In this document: in pieces, positions 43,171-54,884 of the stretch
Numbering within the stretch: the stretch's first letter is position 1
Layout of the letters: every line of letters starts with the position of its first letter
Assembly (NCBI GenBank): GCA_019096155.1
Contig: JAHCVI010000001.1
Span: forward strand, 6,014,001 to 6,078,000
Direction of reading: 5' to 3'
DNA length: 64,000 nucleotides
Source: Staphylotrichum longicolle
Taxonomy: Eukaryota; Ascomycota; Sordariomycetes; Sordariales; Chaetomiaceae
Notes under the pieces: generated by a model
What the model was told of the DNA's origin: nothing
Seen by the model: the letters and a program-made list of their open reading frames with translations, nothing else
Databases searched by the model: none
Translations under genes and position numbers: made by a program

Positions 43171-46100
43171 ATGGCGTATAACGGACAATATGACGGGGGT
43201 CCTGGCGGGCGCCAATATGGCGGAGGACCGGGACCGCAACGACCGCCCCCGCAACGACAATACCCGCCGGGCCCTGGAGGACCCCAGCAGTACAATGCGC
43301 CGCCGCCCCAGCAGCAGTACGATCAGTACCAGGACGGATATGGCCCGGGCTACGACGACTATGGGAATGGCTACGACCAAGGCTATGGAGGACAGTACGA
43401 CGACAGAGGCTACGGAAGAGGAGGCCCTCCAGGTCAGGACTACCAGCAGGACTACTACGACCCTGGGCCGAACGGTCCCGGGAGAGGTGGGCGACCCGTG
43501 CAAGGAGGGGCACCCATGAGGCCTCCGCCGGGCGATGCTGGGAGAGGAGGCCCTTACCCGCCCCGCGGTGGCGGCTACCCCCAAGGCCCCGGAGGCCGCG
43601 GTTATCCCCCTCCCGGCCGCGGTGGACGGCCTGGGCCGGCTGATCGGGCTCCCAACTCGGATCCTGGTGGTGAGTGTGGCTCTAATCACTCGACAAGTAT
43701 GACTTTTGTTGTTGCAAAGCGTATGCTAACACGCCGCAGCTAATCGCGGACCGCCCATGGGCGGACCTGGTCCAGCGGGCGCGGGCGACCCAGGTTTCGG
43801 CGGTCCTTTCCCCTCATTTCCGGGCGCACAGCGCAAGTCGGACCTGGAACAGGAGCAGCAGATCGTCTCTCAGATGGGAGGTCTGGATATCTCGGGACAG
43901 AGGCCCGGGCCACGGGGTCCGAACGGCCCACCGCAGCAACGAGGCCCCATGCGCCCCCCTCAAAACGGCTACGGAGGACCTGGACCGATGGGCCCTCCTC
44001 GTGGACCCCCGCAGCAGTATCACCCCCAAGAATATCCCGACCAACGACGTGGGCCGCCTCCGGGACCTGGGTACGGAGCCCCAGGGGGTGGTTTCCCAGA
44101 GGAGAATTTTGGGCCTCCGCCCCGAAGCATGACCATGCCGACAAGAGACCAGATGGACATGCGTCAAGCTGGTCCTCCGATGCGCCGCGGAAGCGGGCCT
44201 TACAATGGTTCCGCTGGTCGGGGCATGCCACAGCGACCGAGCACGGCGCAAGGCATGCGCCAGCCGCCTCCGAGGATATACCCCCCGAACAACAACGGCC
44301 CTCCTCAAGATGGATATCGGGAGCCTCCGCCGAGAGCCGGGCCGGATTCGGCCTACGGCCAAGACCGTCCCTCATCCATGGACAACTTCTACGATTACTA
44401 CGGCACCAATGAGGGCTATCCCGCGCAGAACCCCCCCTCAGCCGCGTCAGAACTTCCGGACTTCGAGTCCATGTCCGCGCAACAACCTCGGAACTCGATT
44501 GACAGACACATGCAGCCAGGTCCGCAGGAGCAGGCTCAGCGAGGACCCGGCAGGTACCCCGAGGTCAGCAGGGCAAAGTCTCAGCCCGATTTGCGCAATT
44601 CGCAGACGGCAGTATTTGAGATGGCCGGCGACATCCCCCCACTGCCCACTCAACAGCTGGGGCAGCCACCGTCAGGAATGTCCGACGGCCCACAGCCCTA
44701 CCAAGGACAGCCCGGACCGCCTCCCGGCCAGGGCTTGCCTGCGGGGCCGGCGCCGTACCGCCCTGGGATGCAGCCTTCACCTCAAGGAAGTGCCAGCTCC
44801 GATAGCCTGCCCTCGCATCCCGCGCCAGTTCGCCCAGGACTCATGCCGGGCTCCCTGGTGAACCTCAACGACCGGCCGCCACCAGTGAGGAACTACGGCG
44901 GCGGCAACGGCTACAGCACCAACACCCCCACACCCCCCGCAGGAGGCTATGCTCAGGGCCCGCCGCCCGCCCAACAAGCAGCCAAGTCCCCCACCCCCTC
45001 GAAGGCCGCGGAAGCCCCGGTGACCATCGAGGAACTGGAGCACCTCCGGGCAGTGGTGAAGAACGACGCCGGCGACCAGACCTCGGCCCTCCGCCTGGCC
45101 AAGAAGCTCGTCGAGGCAGCCGACGTGCTGATCCCCAACCTCCCCGATCCCAAGGCCCGCGCCCGCTCCCGCGAGCGCTACCTCGTCGACGCCCACAAGA
45201 TCCTCCGCAAGCTCGAAAAGGCCAACAACCCGGACGCCATGTTCTTCCTCGCCGACTGCCTCGGCCGCGGCCTCTTCGGTGGCGAGCCCGACAACGCGCA
45301 CGCCTTCTCCCTCTACCAGTCCGCCGCCAAGCTCGGCCACGCCGCGGCCGCCTACCGCACCGCCGTGTGCTGCGAGATTGGCAACGACGAGGGCGGCGGC
45401 ACCCGCAAGGACCCGCTCAAGGCCATCCAGTGGTACAAGCGCGCGGCCACCCTCGGCGACACGCCCGCCATGTACAAGGTCGGCATGATCCTGCTCAAGG
45501 GGCTGCTCGGGCAGCCGCGCAACCCGCGCGAGGCCATCAGCTGGCTCAAGCGCGCCGCCGAGCGCGCCGACGCCGAGAACCCGCACGCGCTGCACGAGCT
45601 GGCCCTGCTGTACGAGAGCGCCGAGCCCAACGACGTCATCCTCCGCGACGAGGCCTACGCCGCCCAGCTGTTCAAGCAGGCCGCCGAGCTGGGCTACAAG
45701 TTCAGCCAGTTCCGCCTGGGCTGCGCCCACGAGTACGGCCTGCTCGGCTGCCCCATCGACCCGCGCCTGTCCATCATGTGGTACAGCCGCGCCGCCATGC
45801 AGGAGGAGCACCAGAGCGAGCTGGCCCTGTCCGGCTGGTATCTTACGGGGAGCGAGGGGGTGCTGCAGCAGAGCGACACCGAGGCCTACCTCTGGGCGCG
45901 CAAGGCCGCCATGGCGGGGCTGGCCAAGGCCGAGTATGCGATGGGGTACTTCACCGAGGTGGGCATCGGCGTGCCGGCCAACTTGGAGGATGCGAAGCGG
46001 TGGTATTGGAGGGCGGCTGGTGAGTAAAACCAAAATTATCTCTTAAAAGATTTGGGGGGAATTAGAGTGCAGTATGCTAACGGTGTGGGTGGATACAGCC

Positions 46101-46232
46101 CAGGACTTCCCCAAGGCGAGAGAGCGGCTGGAAGACCTGAAACGGTCGGGTAAGAGCGGGCCGCGCGCCAGGGAGAGGATATCACGGAGCAAGATTGAGA
46201 AGCAGCAGGAAGGCGAGTGCTCCGTCATGTGA
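43171..46232 (+). CDS. Chs4/Skt5-like Sel1-repeat protein, predicted prenylated
   Basis: Exons 43171-43669, 43740-46019 and 46099-46232 give 970 residues. The first 600 residues are Gly/Pro/Gln/Tyr-rich and disordered, with SKSQPDLRNSQTAVFEMAGDIPPLPTQQ as a short ordered-looking piece. From about residue 615 (EELEHLRAVVKND) comes a run of Sel1/TPR-like repeats (AMFFLADCLGRGLFGGEPDNAHAFSLYQSAAKLGHAAAAYRTAVC, then AIQWYKRAATLGDTPAMYKVGMILLKG, and others to EDAKRWYWRAA). The short last exon adds a basic tail ending CSVM, a CaaX box for farnesylation. Yeast Chs4/Skt5 has the same plan and activates chitin synthase III at the membrane. A role in chitin synthesis is inferred from this architecture. 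Confidence 0.88.
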
Positions 46233-47632
46233 GCCCGTCGTCTGACTCTTTGTCGGTTGAGTGGCGGAGGCATTGAAGCTGGTGTGAATGGGGGGTTGGG
46301 GTCTGGTGGTAATGATGAGGATGACGTTGACAAGGACGAGGACCGCAACGGCAGTGTGACGTCCAGATGCTTGTCTCATTAGGCAATGACCCTATTACAA
46401 GACGAGAGAAGGAGAGGAATGAAGGGATGCCCGGTCTTGTTGTTATGGAAGTGCGTGGAAAGGCGGGGCTGCCTGGGGCAGGCCGAGGACGCCAGGACTT
46501 GATTGTATGTACTTGTACGAGACGAAGACAGCGGATCACACATTGGAAGGCCTGGATTTTGTGCAAGGGACTCCCTCTGGAGGATTTGCGGCATACAGTG
46601 TGGGTGAGGGGGTGATATGTGGATTGTTGAGACTTGTGCGTTCCTGTCGCCTTCGTGAAGAAAGCTGGTAGACAATGGCCAGTCAGCTCTGGATATATCC
46701 CAAGTTCAGTGCTCATGTTTCCGGGCTTCGCCATCCACCCGTCGATTTATGGTGTCGACAATGTCGGATGTAACATGTACAGCAGAGGAAGCATCATTCC
46801 CTATTTCGTCCTGCTATCGTACATTATAAAGAAAATGCCCGCTGACTCTATCAACCCTGTGTGAACCGACCACGAGCAACCCAGCCTTGTGGCTATCCAG
46901 CCTCTTGTATACCAGTCATCTCGTCGTTATCACTTCCATCACCGCCGTAACCATCATCCACATCACCACCCTTCTCTTGAGCATCCACACGGAATCACCA
47001 AGCGAAAAACAAACAAAAAGTCAACAAGCCAAATGCTAATTTATCTGAGTCCCAAATCTTTCCGGCGCCACTGCTCCTAGACAGTCCCGAGGATCAGCAT
47101 CGCTGCCATCCTCACATCCTGCTCTATAGCATCATCCATCATGGCTTCGCTCTGGTCCCAAACCAACCGAAAAGAAAAATTCATGCTGCCTCATAATCTC
47201 ATTCATCATGACCCCATTCTGAATCCCCAACTGACCGAAAGGGAAGAAAAAACGAGCAAGTCTAACTGAACTCCGAATGCATCCACCCGGTCGCCGCCAC
47301 TGAGCGGGGGTTTGTCTTTTCTCGTCATATCCTCCTCCTCCTCCTCTTGATGTGGCCCAAGTATAAGAATGCATCCTGATCCTTCTGCTTGATCATGGTC
47401 CTGATGTCGTCTCCATATGCCGCTCAGCTGAGCGGGAGTGCTCGGCGAGAAAGAACAAAACATCCAACACAACAAACCCCCATATCCCTTTTTTCGGTCT
47501 TTGTTTTGCCGTTTTCCTCGTGTCTTTGGTGTTTTCGGTTCTTCCTTTTTGAATTAATGCTCACTCGACTCCCCATACCCTGTGCGCGTCGTCTGCCTTC
47601 CAGTCGATTGGCAGTCCGCAACTCAGCCTCCA
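46233..47632. other. Convergent 3' flank
   Basis: 1.4 kb between the Sel1-repeat and RRM protein stops. It contains scattered simple-sequence stretches and no supported gene. Confidence 0.55.
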
Positions 47633-50600
47633 TCAGTTCTCCTCCTTGAAAAACTCCCTCACATCCATCCTCTTCGCCGCGTTCTTGTTCCACTTCCTGT
47701 TCCGGGGAACCCGCAACGACCCGCCGGCGCCGGCTCGGAAGTCGCCGCCCTGCTCCTCGTCTTTCTTGTCATTGGCTCCCTTGTTGGTGTCACCACCGCC
47801 ACCCTCCTCGACGACGACGGCGACGACGCCGTTTGGCTCGTTCCCGTCTCCCTTGGTCTTTTTCACAAGGTCCGACCTTTTTACGGCTTTGTGATCACCC
47901 GCCTCGTCATCATTGGGGATCTTCTGAGCCTGAGCCTGGTCCGCGCCGGAAGCGGGGACACAACCGGTGCCCCTGTTCTTCTTTGGAGGAGGAGGAGTGG
48001 CGTTGTAGATGTCTTCGCCACCTCCGTTGCCGTTGCCGTTGTCGCTGTGTTTCTCCGCGGTGGGCTCGGGCGGAACAGGGTTCGTGGACCTCGTCGCGGC
48101 TTTCCGGTTACCCTTGCCCTTGCCTTTGGCAGTGCTGTTGGCGCTGCCATTGAGATTGACAGCGCCCGGAGCGGCGGTGCCATTGTCCTTGGGCGTGGCG
48201 TTACCGCTGGCAGCCTGGGGAAGAGGCGTCGTGGAGCGAGATTGGGTCTGGGAGTTGGGGCCGGACTTGTTCTTGTGCTTGTTGAACTTCTTCTTCTTCT
48301 GGGGCTTGGTCGGGCCGGGTTCGTCGGGCCGGAGAGGGGAGCCGCTCTCGGGGGCTTGGACACCTGGCGCGGGAGGCGAGTGATGGCCATTCCATTGCTT
48401 TGGAGGTGAGTCCTTGAAATGGGTTTGCTGCGGGCCGTGGAAGCCTTGCGGGGGAAAGTGGCCATCTGAGGGGCGAGACCTTCCCTGGTACATGGGGTGA
48501 GGATAGTGGTGAGGTAGCGGCGGGGGGTGAAGCATCCCGTTGGCCCCGTGCGGAGACGGATGTGCAGGATAAGACCCGTGGTAATGGTTCCAAAACCCGT
48601 AGGAACCATTTTCACGATCTTCCTCCCAAGGAACGCGCTGCCTCCGCGGTTTGCGATGGATCACGGTACCAGTGTAATCCGGCTCCAGTCGGATATCTCC
48701 CGAGTTGCGGGAAGACGATGATGGATTGAACTGCCACTCAAAGACCTCCCGGGTGTTGTCGCCTTCTTTCTTGTTTGACGGCGCAGGTTCCTCGTTGGCT
48801 TGGCTGCTCCCGTTAGTGACGTTTTCTGGAGTATGAGAGGTTGGTTCAGCATGCTCAGTTGCCGGACCAGTCTGTTCCTCGGGCGGCGCAAAATCTCCAA
48901 AGGTAATCCGGCGAACAGGGCTGTCGCCCCGAATCTTGTTGTGATCCTCGATGAGGACCGGGCATTGTTTGGGCTCTGTGTCGACAGCAATAGCCGGCGG
49001 AGGGATGTCTCCAAAGGTGAGCTGTCGAACCGGGCTGTCCCTGCGAAGCTTGTTGCGGCTCGGGGTGCGCACAGGGGACTTTTCAGGCTCCGTGTCGGCA
49101 GGCTGAACCGGCAGACGGACGCGGATGCTCATATTCTCAGTGGAGCTGTGGATCGAGGCCGCAGGGCTCCTGGTAGGCGACGGTTTGCCCGGGAAAGCCT
49201 CCTCGGCGGAAGGCGGCTTGGTCTGCACCGAGCAGTTATTGGAGGGCTCGGTCTGGGGGTCAGGGGCTGGGCTGTTGTGTGCCAGTGGGAGCGACGCCTG
49301 ACCAGAGTGGGCGTGGTTCTGAGACTCGGGACCATGGGCGGTAGGTGTTTGAGGCTCCACCTGGGGCGGTGGTGGCGGGAAGCCGTATTGTCCAGCCGCT
49401 TGCACAGGACCGCCAGAGTGATACATGGGTACCGGCGGCGGAAATGGATAGAACATGGGGGGTCCGGGCTGCATGGGCACTTCAGGCCATCCATATTGGG
49501 GGTAAGGGCCCATGTTTGCCTGCGGAGGGGCGACAAGAGGCATGGGAAAAGGCGCAGATGGAGGACTACCCTGAGGGTGCTGTCCGATCCAGGGCCCTTG
49601 GGGCGGAGAGCCCGAGTACTCGTGCATCGAGTATCCCGGCCGATGTGCTGGCTGATGAGGGTGGAACATGCTTCCAGAACGAGCAATTGTCGGGCCTGTG
49701 GGGCTATTTCCAGACACCTGTCGGTTCCAATTCTGATGGGAGTTTGTCCTGGCCGCAAAAGACCCATTGGGGCTCCAACGGGTTGACCGAGAAGTCGGGT
49801 ACTGGGACCGCGGCGGCGTAGTGAACCGCTGTCGTGACTGCTGGTGGCCCCAATGACGGCCGCCGATGTTGCCCCAAGACGAGGAGCTTGAGCTGTCGCC
49901 AGGAGGGGAGCTTCCGCTGCTCGAGTGGCGGCTCGCGCTGCTCTCGCGCCGGAACCGTGTAAGTTGTTTGTAGTATCTCGAGTAAAAAGGGTGCGTGACC
50001 CTCGCGCCAGCCAGGCCCGGGGCGTTGATAGGCTGCCCGTTTGCGGCGGCAACAGCCTGTAGCGCACTCTGCTCGCTGGTGTAGCGAACGAAAGCAAAGC
50101 AAAACACCGCGGCGTTAGACTTCCTGATCTCGCAGCCTTCGACATGGCCCCAGCGGCCAAAGTATTCGGTCAGGATACCGCACATTTTATCGTTGCTAAT
50201 GCTCCGCTCCACACGAATGAAGCCAACATGGACAGAGCGGGATGCTTCCATGCACCGCCGACAAGGGCAGACAGCAAATGAGCTTGCAGAAGACGCCACC
50301 CCAATTCCGCTGTTCTGGCAGCGAGGCACGTGCGGCCGGGTTCGGGAGCCAGCGGTATTGTCGATGGACGAATTGCCGTTGGATGAGTGGAGGGCGATAT
50401 TGTTCTGGGTGGCCGTCGATTTAGGATTTACCTGCGGCTGCTTCTCTGCGTGAGAAGCTTGAGGAAGGTTCTCATGAATCTCAGAGAGCTGTTGTGGGCC
50501 CTTTGGCAATCTGGACGGCCCCGAGTTCTCGACGCCAGCACCGCGCGCGGTCAAAAAGTGACCAGCAGGAACCGCAGGGACCGGCCCAGACTTGGAGGGT

Positions 50601-51704
50601 TGATGACCCCTTCTGAAGGACTCGCTTGCGGTACCGTCGGAACAGCCATACCCGGCGGATTTTTGCTGTGGCTCGACGGGTGTGGTCCCATTGACAATGA
50701 CAACATTGGGGTTTTTGGTGTAGATGTAGGGTGGCGGCAGAAGGTCTGTAGAAACCTTCGGAGGTACCGAGCTGGACCTGCGCCGTGCTCGGCCCTGCGG
50801 CACCTCAGCTGGTGTTGAGGGTCTGGAAACTGAGACGTGGGGCGAGACGTCGTTCTCTGGGCACAGTCAATAAAGTGGTACACGGGATAAAATGAGTTAC
50901 TTGGGGAATGAGGGGAGAAATAGAATTATGGGAAGGGGCAGATGGGAACAAGATAGACCAGTTGAGTGAGGGTAAGACGTGAGACGTACCAATTTGTTTC
51001 GGAGCAGTTGGCGAGTTTTCGGGGAGGCGGTCGAGTTGTTGAGCATCAGCCTTGCTGCCGTCTTGTTCCGGAACCGGGATCTTGTAGTGGCCGTGCCAGT
51101 ATTTCAGGGCGCCGCGAAGCATGTCCAGCGCCTCTTTCCGACAGCCAGCGACATTGCTCGAATCAGATTCTGACAGGACGCTCAAGATATCGGACTTCTG
51201 ATCCCATGTAGCCAGCTTGAGGCGGTTCGTCTTGTGGGTGCACCATTTGTACGCCCACCTCTCGACCTCGTCGAGGATGGCAGAGTCAAGAGAATCTCGC
51301 TGCGCGGCGACATCATTCTCGTCGCAAAGGAGGTGGAGGACGCGCCAGAGATTCCACGATCCCTCAAACCAGAGGTCAACCGTGTCGAAGAATTGGTAGA
51401 GATCCTCCCACCTCTGGGGCCGGACGAGTGTCTTTACTGTGTCGCCGTGCTCAGCTCGCAGAGTGGTGGCTGCGGCATGAACCCGGGCATCGTTCCATGC
51501 AATGGCTCGATGTTTCGGAGCAAGGCCGCGGCTGATGGACCGCTGTTCCCTCTTCTTGGAGAAAGCGGAAGGCGCATCGGCGGGCAGGTTCCAGTAGAAT
51601 CCCATCTGGGGCTGGGGGATTCTCCAGCCGTTGGCAGACATGCCCCAATCCCAACCAATGCTGGATGGCAGAGGCATGTGTGCCTCTCGGAAGAACTGAG
51701 CCAT
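47633..51704 (-). CDS. Large RRM-containing low-complexity protein, not recognised
   Basis: Exons 50990-51704 and 47633-50856 give 1312 residues. The first 240 residues form a helical region (WEDLYQFFDTVDLWFEGSWNLWRVLHLLC, DEVERWAYKWCTHKTNRLKLATW) that I cannot place in a named family. After a polar linker, an RNA-recognition-like fold appears: SVHVGFIRVERSISNDKMCGILTEYFGRWGHVEGCEIRKSNAAVFCFAFVRYTSEQSALQAVAAANGQPI (about residues 450-525), preceded by a CPCRRCM cysteine cluster. The remaining 780 residues are Pro/Gln/Gly/Ser/Asn-rich, with repeated phrases (PVRQLTFGDIPPPAIAVDTEP / PVRRITFGDFAPPEEQT), and end in KRMDVREFFKEEN. It could be an RNA-binding regulator that forms condensates, but the function is unknown. 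The intron donor GTACGT and acceptor CAG keep the frame. Confidence 0.8.
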
Positions 51705-52650
51705 CTCAAAACGAGATATCGGCCAAGGTTTACTGCTTCAGTCATCAGGTTAGCCGATCGATCTCAGGTTTTCAGGGAATAAGATGATGTCGGGAGCAAG
51801 AGAAGCGACTGATGGGTCGCGAAGAAGGATGGCTCAACTTACAGAATTGAGTCTCCTCAAGAGAAAGACAGACGCAGTGGCGAGCGGGTAATGGAGGCGA
51901 TTCCAGAGTCGCGATCGAAACACCTCGGCCAGCGAGAAGGAATACAGACACTGGGTTGTATCCTGTCAAGCGAGCGGAAAGAAGTGAATACGGGCAACCA
52001 AAATCGGAAGAGGATTGTGGGTTGGAAGAAAGGCAAGGTGATGCCCAAAGAAAGTTGGTGGTAGAGATCGCAGATCGCAGCGGTGGAAAAAGAAAGGTTT
52101 TGTGGGTGGAAAGAAATCCAGAGGAAGGGAAGGGGCGCGATCTGTTTGGTTTCTTGAAGACGGGCAACTCAAAAAGCACCCGGCCGTGGAAGGAGAGAGA
52201 ATAGGCCCGGTATCCGTGGTAAATAAACCTTCACCCCGGGGCCCGCATTCGGGAACACCACATCGGCCACCAATAGCTCTTATTCTTCTCAGTCCCTTCA
52301 AAGCTTCCACGGGGCCTTGAGACCCATCAGCTCATCAACCCATTGTCATTCCACATGGTTCCTCTTTCAACGACCGTCAACCTTTGCAACATGTCCGCAG
52401 GGTAATGTCGTATTGTGTGACTCGGCAGGAAATGTCACAGCATTCTTCGCCGCTGCAACAGAATGTAAGAGAACACTAGCTTCAAAGCGCGAACCTTGAT
52501 CTTTTCAGAAAACATGACACAGGCTGCCTTTCAATCGTACAAGAGAGTAGAGAAGCAGTGAGGGCAAAGGCAGCCGGCTCTGGGCCGCGGAAGCACTGGA
52601 AAGAAAAATGTACACAAAGCGGAGGGGAGAACCACACCCGTGATTCACAT
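51705..52650. other. Upstream of the RRM gene and 3' side of the Fmp46-like gene
   Basis: About 950 bases, probably leader and promoter of the RRM gene. Purine-rich runs are present. No gene seen. Confidence 0.5.
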
Positions 52651-53212
52651 TTATTTGGGCAGGGCATTGAGCATCTTGAGAATCTCCGACTCGTTCTCAC
52701 CCGACCCCACCTTTCCATTGTTCCAGTCGACAACCTGAGCAGCAACCAGTCAGCCACAACTGCAGCAAGGAGAACAGCAAAGGTAACCAAAACAAAGAGG
52801 AAGGACATACCACGGGCCGCTGGAAGTTGTCAGCGCTCTCCTTGAGTTTCCTCAAAGCCTCCTTCTCATCGGTGGCGCCCTTGACGATGGACCCAATGCG
52901 ATGCTTGTCGACGTAGTTGAGGATCGTCTGCAGCTGGTCGGCGGTGGGGGGGTCCTCGGTGATCTCGAGCTTGAACTCGGGCCTACGCACGGCGTTGGAC
53001 TGAGCGCTGTGATCGCTAGCCTGGTCCTCGGTGGAAGTCTCCGAGGCGGCGGCCGAAGCCTGCCTCAGGGCGGCAGCGACCCTCATCGAGGCCGGCGAGG
53101 TGGCCTTGTGGAAGAGGGTGATGATGTCGAGCGGTTTGTGCTGCGCACGTCATTGTGTCAGAAACTGTCTCAACTCCAAACAGGTTGGCTAATTGCTCAC
53201 AAAACGAAACAT
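52651..53212 (-). CDS. FMP46: Fmp46-like thioredoxin-fold protein (DUF1687)
   Basis: Exons 53201-53212, 52811-53140 and 52651-52734 give 141 residues. The first exon holds only four codons (MFRF), followed by HKPLDIITLFHKATSPASMRVAAALRQASA. Then FKLEITEDPPTADQLQTILNYV and GSIVKGATDEKEALRKLKESADNFQRPVVVDWNNGKVGSGENESEILKMLNALPK match the putative redox family of yeast Fmp46, found in mitochondria. The typical thioredoxin CxxC is absent; a Ser-Pro stands at that place, as in other members. Enzymatic activity is not established. Donors GTGAGC and GTATGT and a last short exon all keep the frame. Confidence 0.86.
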
Positions 53213-53971
53213 CTTGATTTGTTTGTATGAGACTTAGGGTAAGTAAGTTGTGGGTGTCGAGCTGTGAGGTGCTGTGAGAAAAAGCTGTGATGAGAGGTGC
53301 GCTCCTGCCTTGTTTTCCCAGCAACAGCATGAGATGAGGTCCGAATTGGGTGAGCTGGGCATTGGGATGTTCCGCCCCACCTTGAAGGGAGCTTGGGCCA
53401 TGCGGCTCCACAGGGCTTAGCGCCAGTGGGTTGCCGAACGCCAAGATTTGGGTTCTGTGGGGCACCTCCCAAGCCCGGAACAGCGAATTTGAGAACAGCA
53501 TCCGTAATTCCGTATGCTACCGACGTCCTAATTGTCTCCTCGCACGTACGAGTTTGGTTGTCCTCGTTTAATCATGGAACTGTCTAAACCTACTCCGAGT
53601 TCCACAATTAACAAGGGGACGAAGTTCTTCTTACCTGCAGGGAGCCAGAGCTCTTCCGGCACATGAAGCCGTCTCTCAGGTCAATGACGTAGACATGAAC
53701 TGCTTCTGTCAGTTCTTCTCCATCGGATCGACAGCATTGCTTACGGGGTACAATGGCACAGAATGGTAAAAACTGTAAGATAGACATTGTTAACTGCGTG
53801 GGCCCGGATGACGTAGAGGAGCAGCTTGCACCATTGTCCAGATACAAAAGCGTCGGAAGCCGGAGGAAGCTCACTGTTTTGTTCCTCTGTTCTTGTCTCA
53901 GACGACAACTCATCAATCCGTCAAACGTTTTATACAGCATTATAGCAGCTTTGAAAGATATTCAACCCAGC
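53213..53971. promoter_or_regulatory. Shared upstream region of the Fmp46-like gene and the small gene
   Basis: About 760 bases between divergent starts. No gene seen. Confidence 0.5.
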
Positions 53972-54499
53972 ATGTCAGGCCAATCCAATGTCGGAAACAG
54001 GGGGGTGTACGAGGCGGGCGACCAGCGCAACCTGAAGGCCTCTGAGATGGGCTCTGGGACGCGGTACCATGAGGGCACTGCCAACTCGCATCGCCCTTTC
54101 GACACAAGTATGTCTCGAGATTTGAGACCAGGCACAATTGAATCACTAACTGGCTATCAGAGGACCAGCGGTCGCTCGCCGACCGGGCAAAGGCAGAGGT
54201 AGGACCTTCTGCATCCCACCTTGGCCCTCGCCGCTAACAAAGATGCAGAAATCTGCTGCCCCGGAAGAAGAATCCCGCGAGACTTCGTTGCATAAGAAGG
54301 ACCCAACGCTCCCCGTAAGCGGCTTTGTACTGCAACCTCAAATCTGGACATGCGCTGACAAAGGCGATGCGTGACTTAGGCCAAAGCGCACGGAAACGAG
54401 CCGCCAAGGGGTGCTCAGATCGATGCCGAGATCCAGGCCGAGGAGGAGCAGGAATTGAAGAAGAAGGGAGGCCAGAACATGCCTGGCAAGAAGATGTAA
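53972..54499 (+). CDS. Small conserved-looking protein of unknown function
   Basis: Four exons (53972-54107, 54161-54198, 54249-54314, 54380-54499) give 119 residues: MSGQSNVGNRGVYEAGDQRNLK..., then RYHEGTANSHRPFDTKDQRSLADRAKAEKSAAPEEES, then KKDPTLPAKAHGNEPPRGAQIDAEIQAEEEQELKKKGGQNMPGKKM. It is highly charged, with no hydrophobic core, signal or membrane segment, so probably disordered and helical in part. I recall similar small proteins across filamentous ascomycetes without a known role. All introns have GT..AG signals (GTATGT, GTAGGA, GTAAGC) and keep the frame, which supports a real gene. Confidence 0.8.
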
Positions 54500-54884
54500 T
54501 GATGTGACGAAGACAATTGACGTTACGACTGTATGAGTACCCTGATAACTTTAAATTAAACAATGAAAACATTCTCATTTTTTCTCGAAATGACTTGAAT
54601 TGATTCTCACCGCCTTCTTTGTCGAGGTGTGTTGGTGTGTTGGCAAGGGGAACTCGGGGAATTCGTGTCACCTCTGGGACGGGCAAGTGGGTTGGTCATC
54701 AAGGTGCCTGCCGAGCCCGGAGCAGCATCAGCACCTTCAGGTACCTTAGCCAGGCTCGTCAACGTACACTTCCTATAAAACCACAACTCTCCGCTCAGGC
54801 TGATCTTCCATTCCAATCCTATATTTCTAAACATTTCCCGCCCTCCATTACCTAATTCAACCGCCAAGCAGACCATCGCCAAAC
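54500..54884. promoter_or_regulatory. Upstream of the amidohydrolase gene
   Basis: 385 bases; the first part is 3' flank of the small gene and AT-rich. A TATAAAA-like stretch (ctataaaacc, about 54774) lies about 110 bases before the next ATG. Confidence 0.5.
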
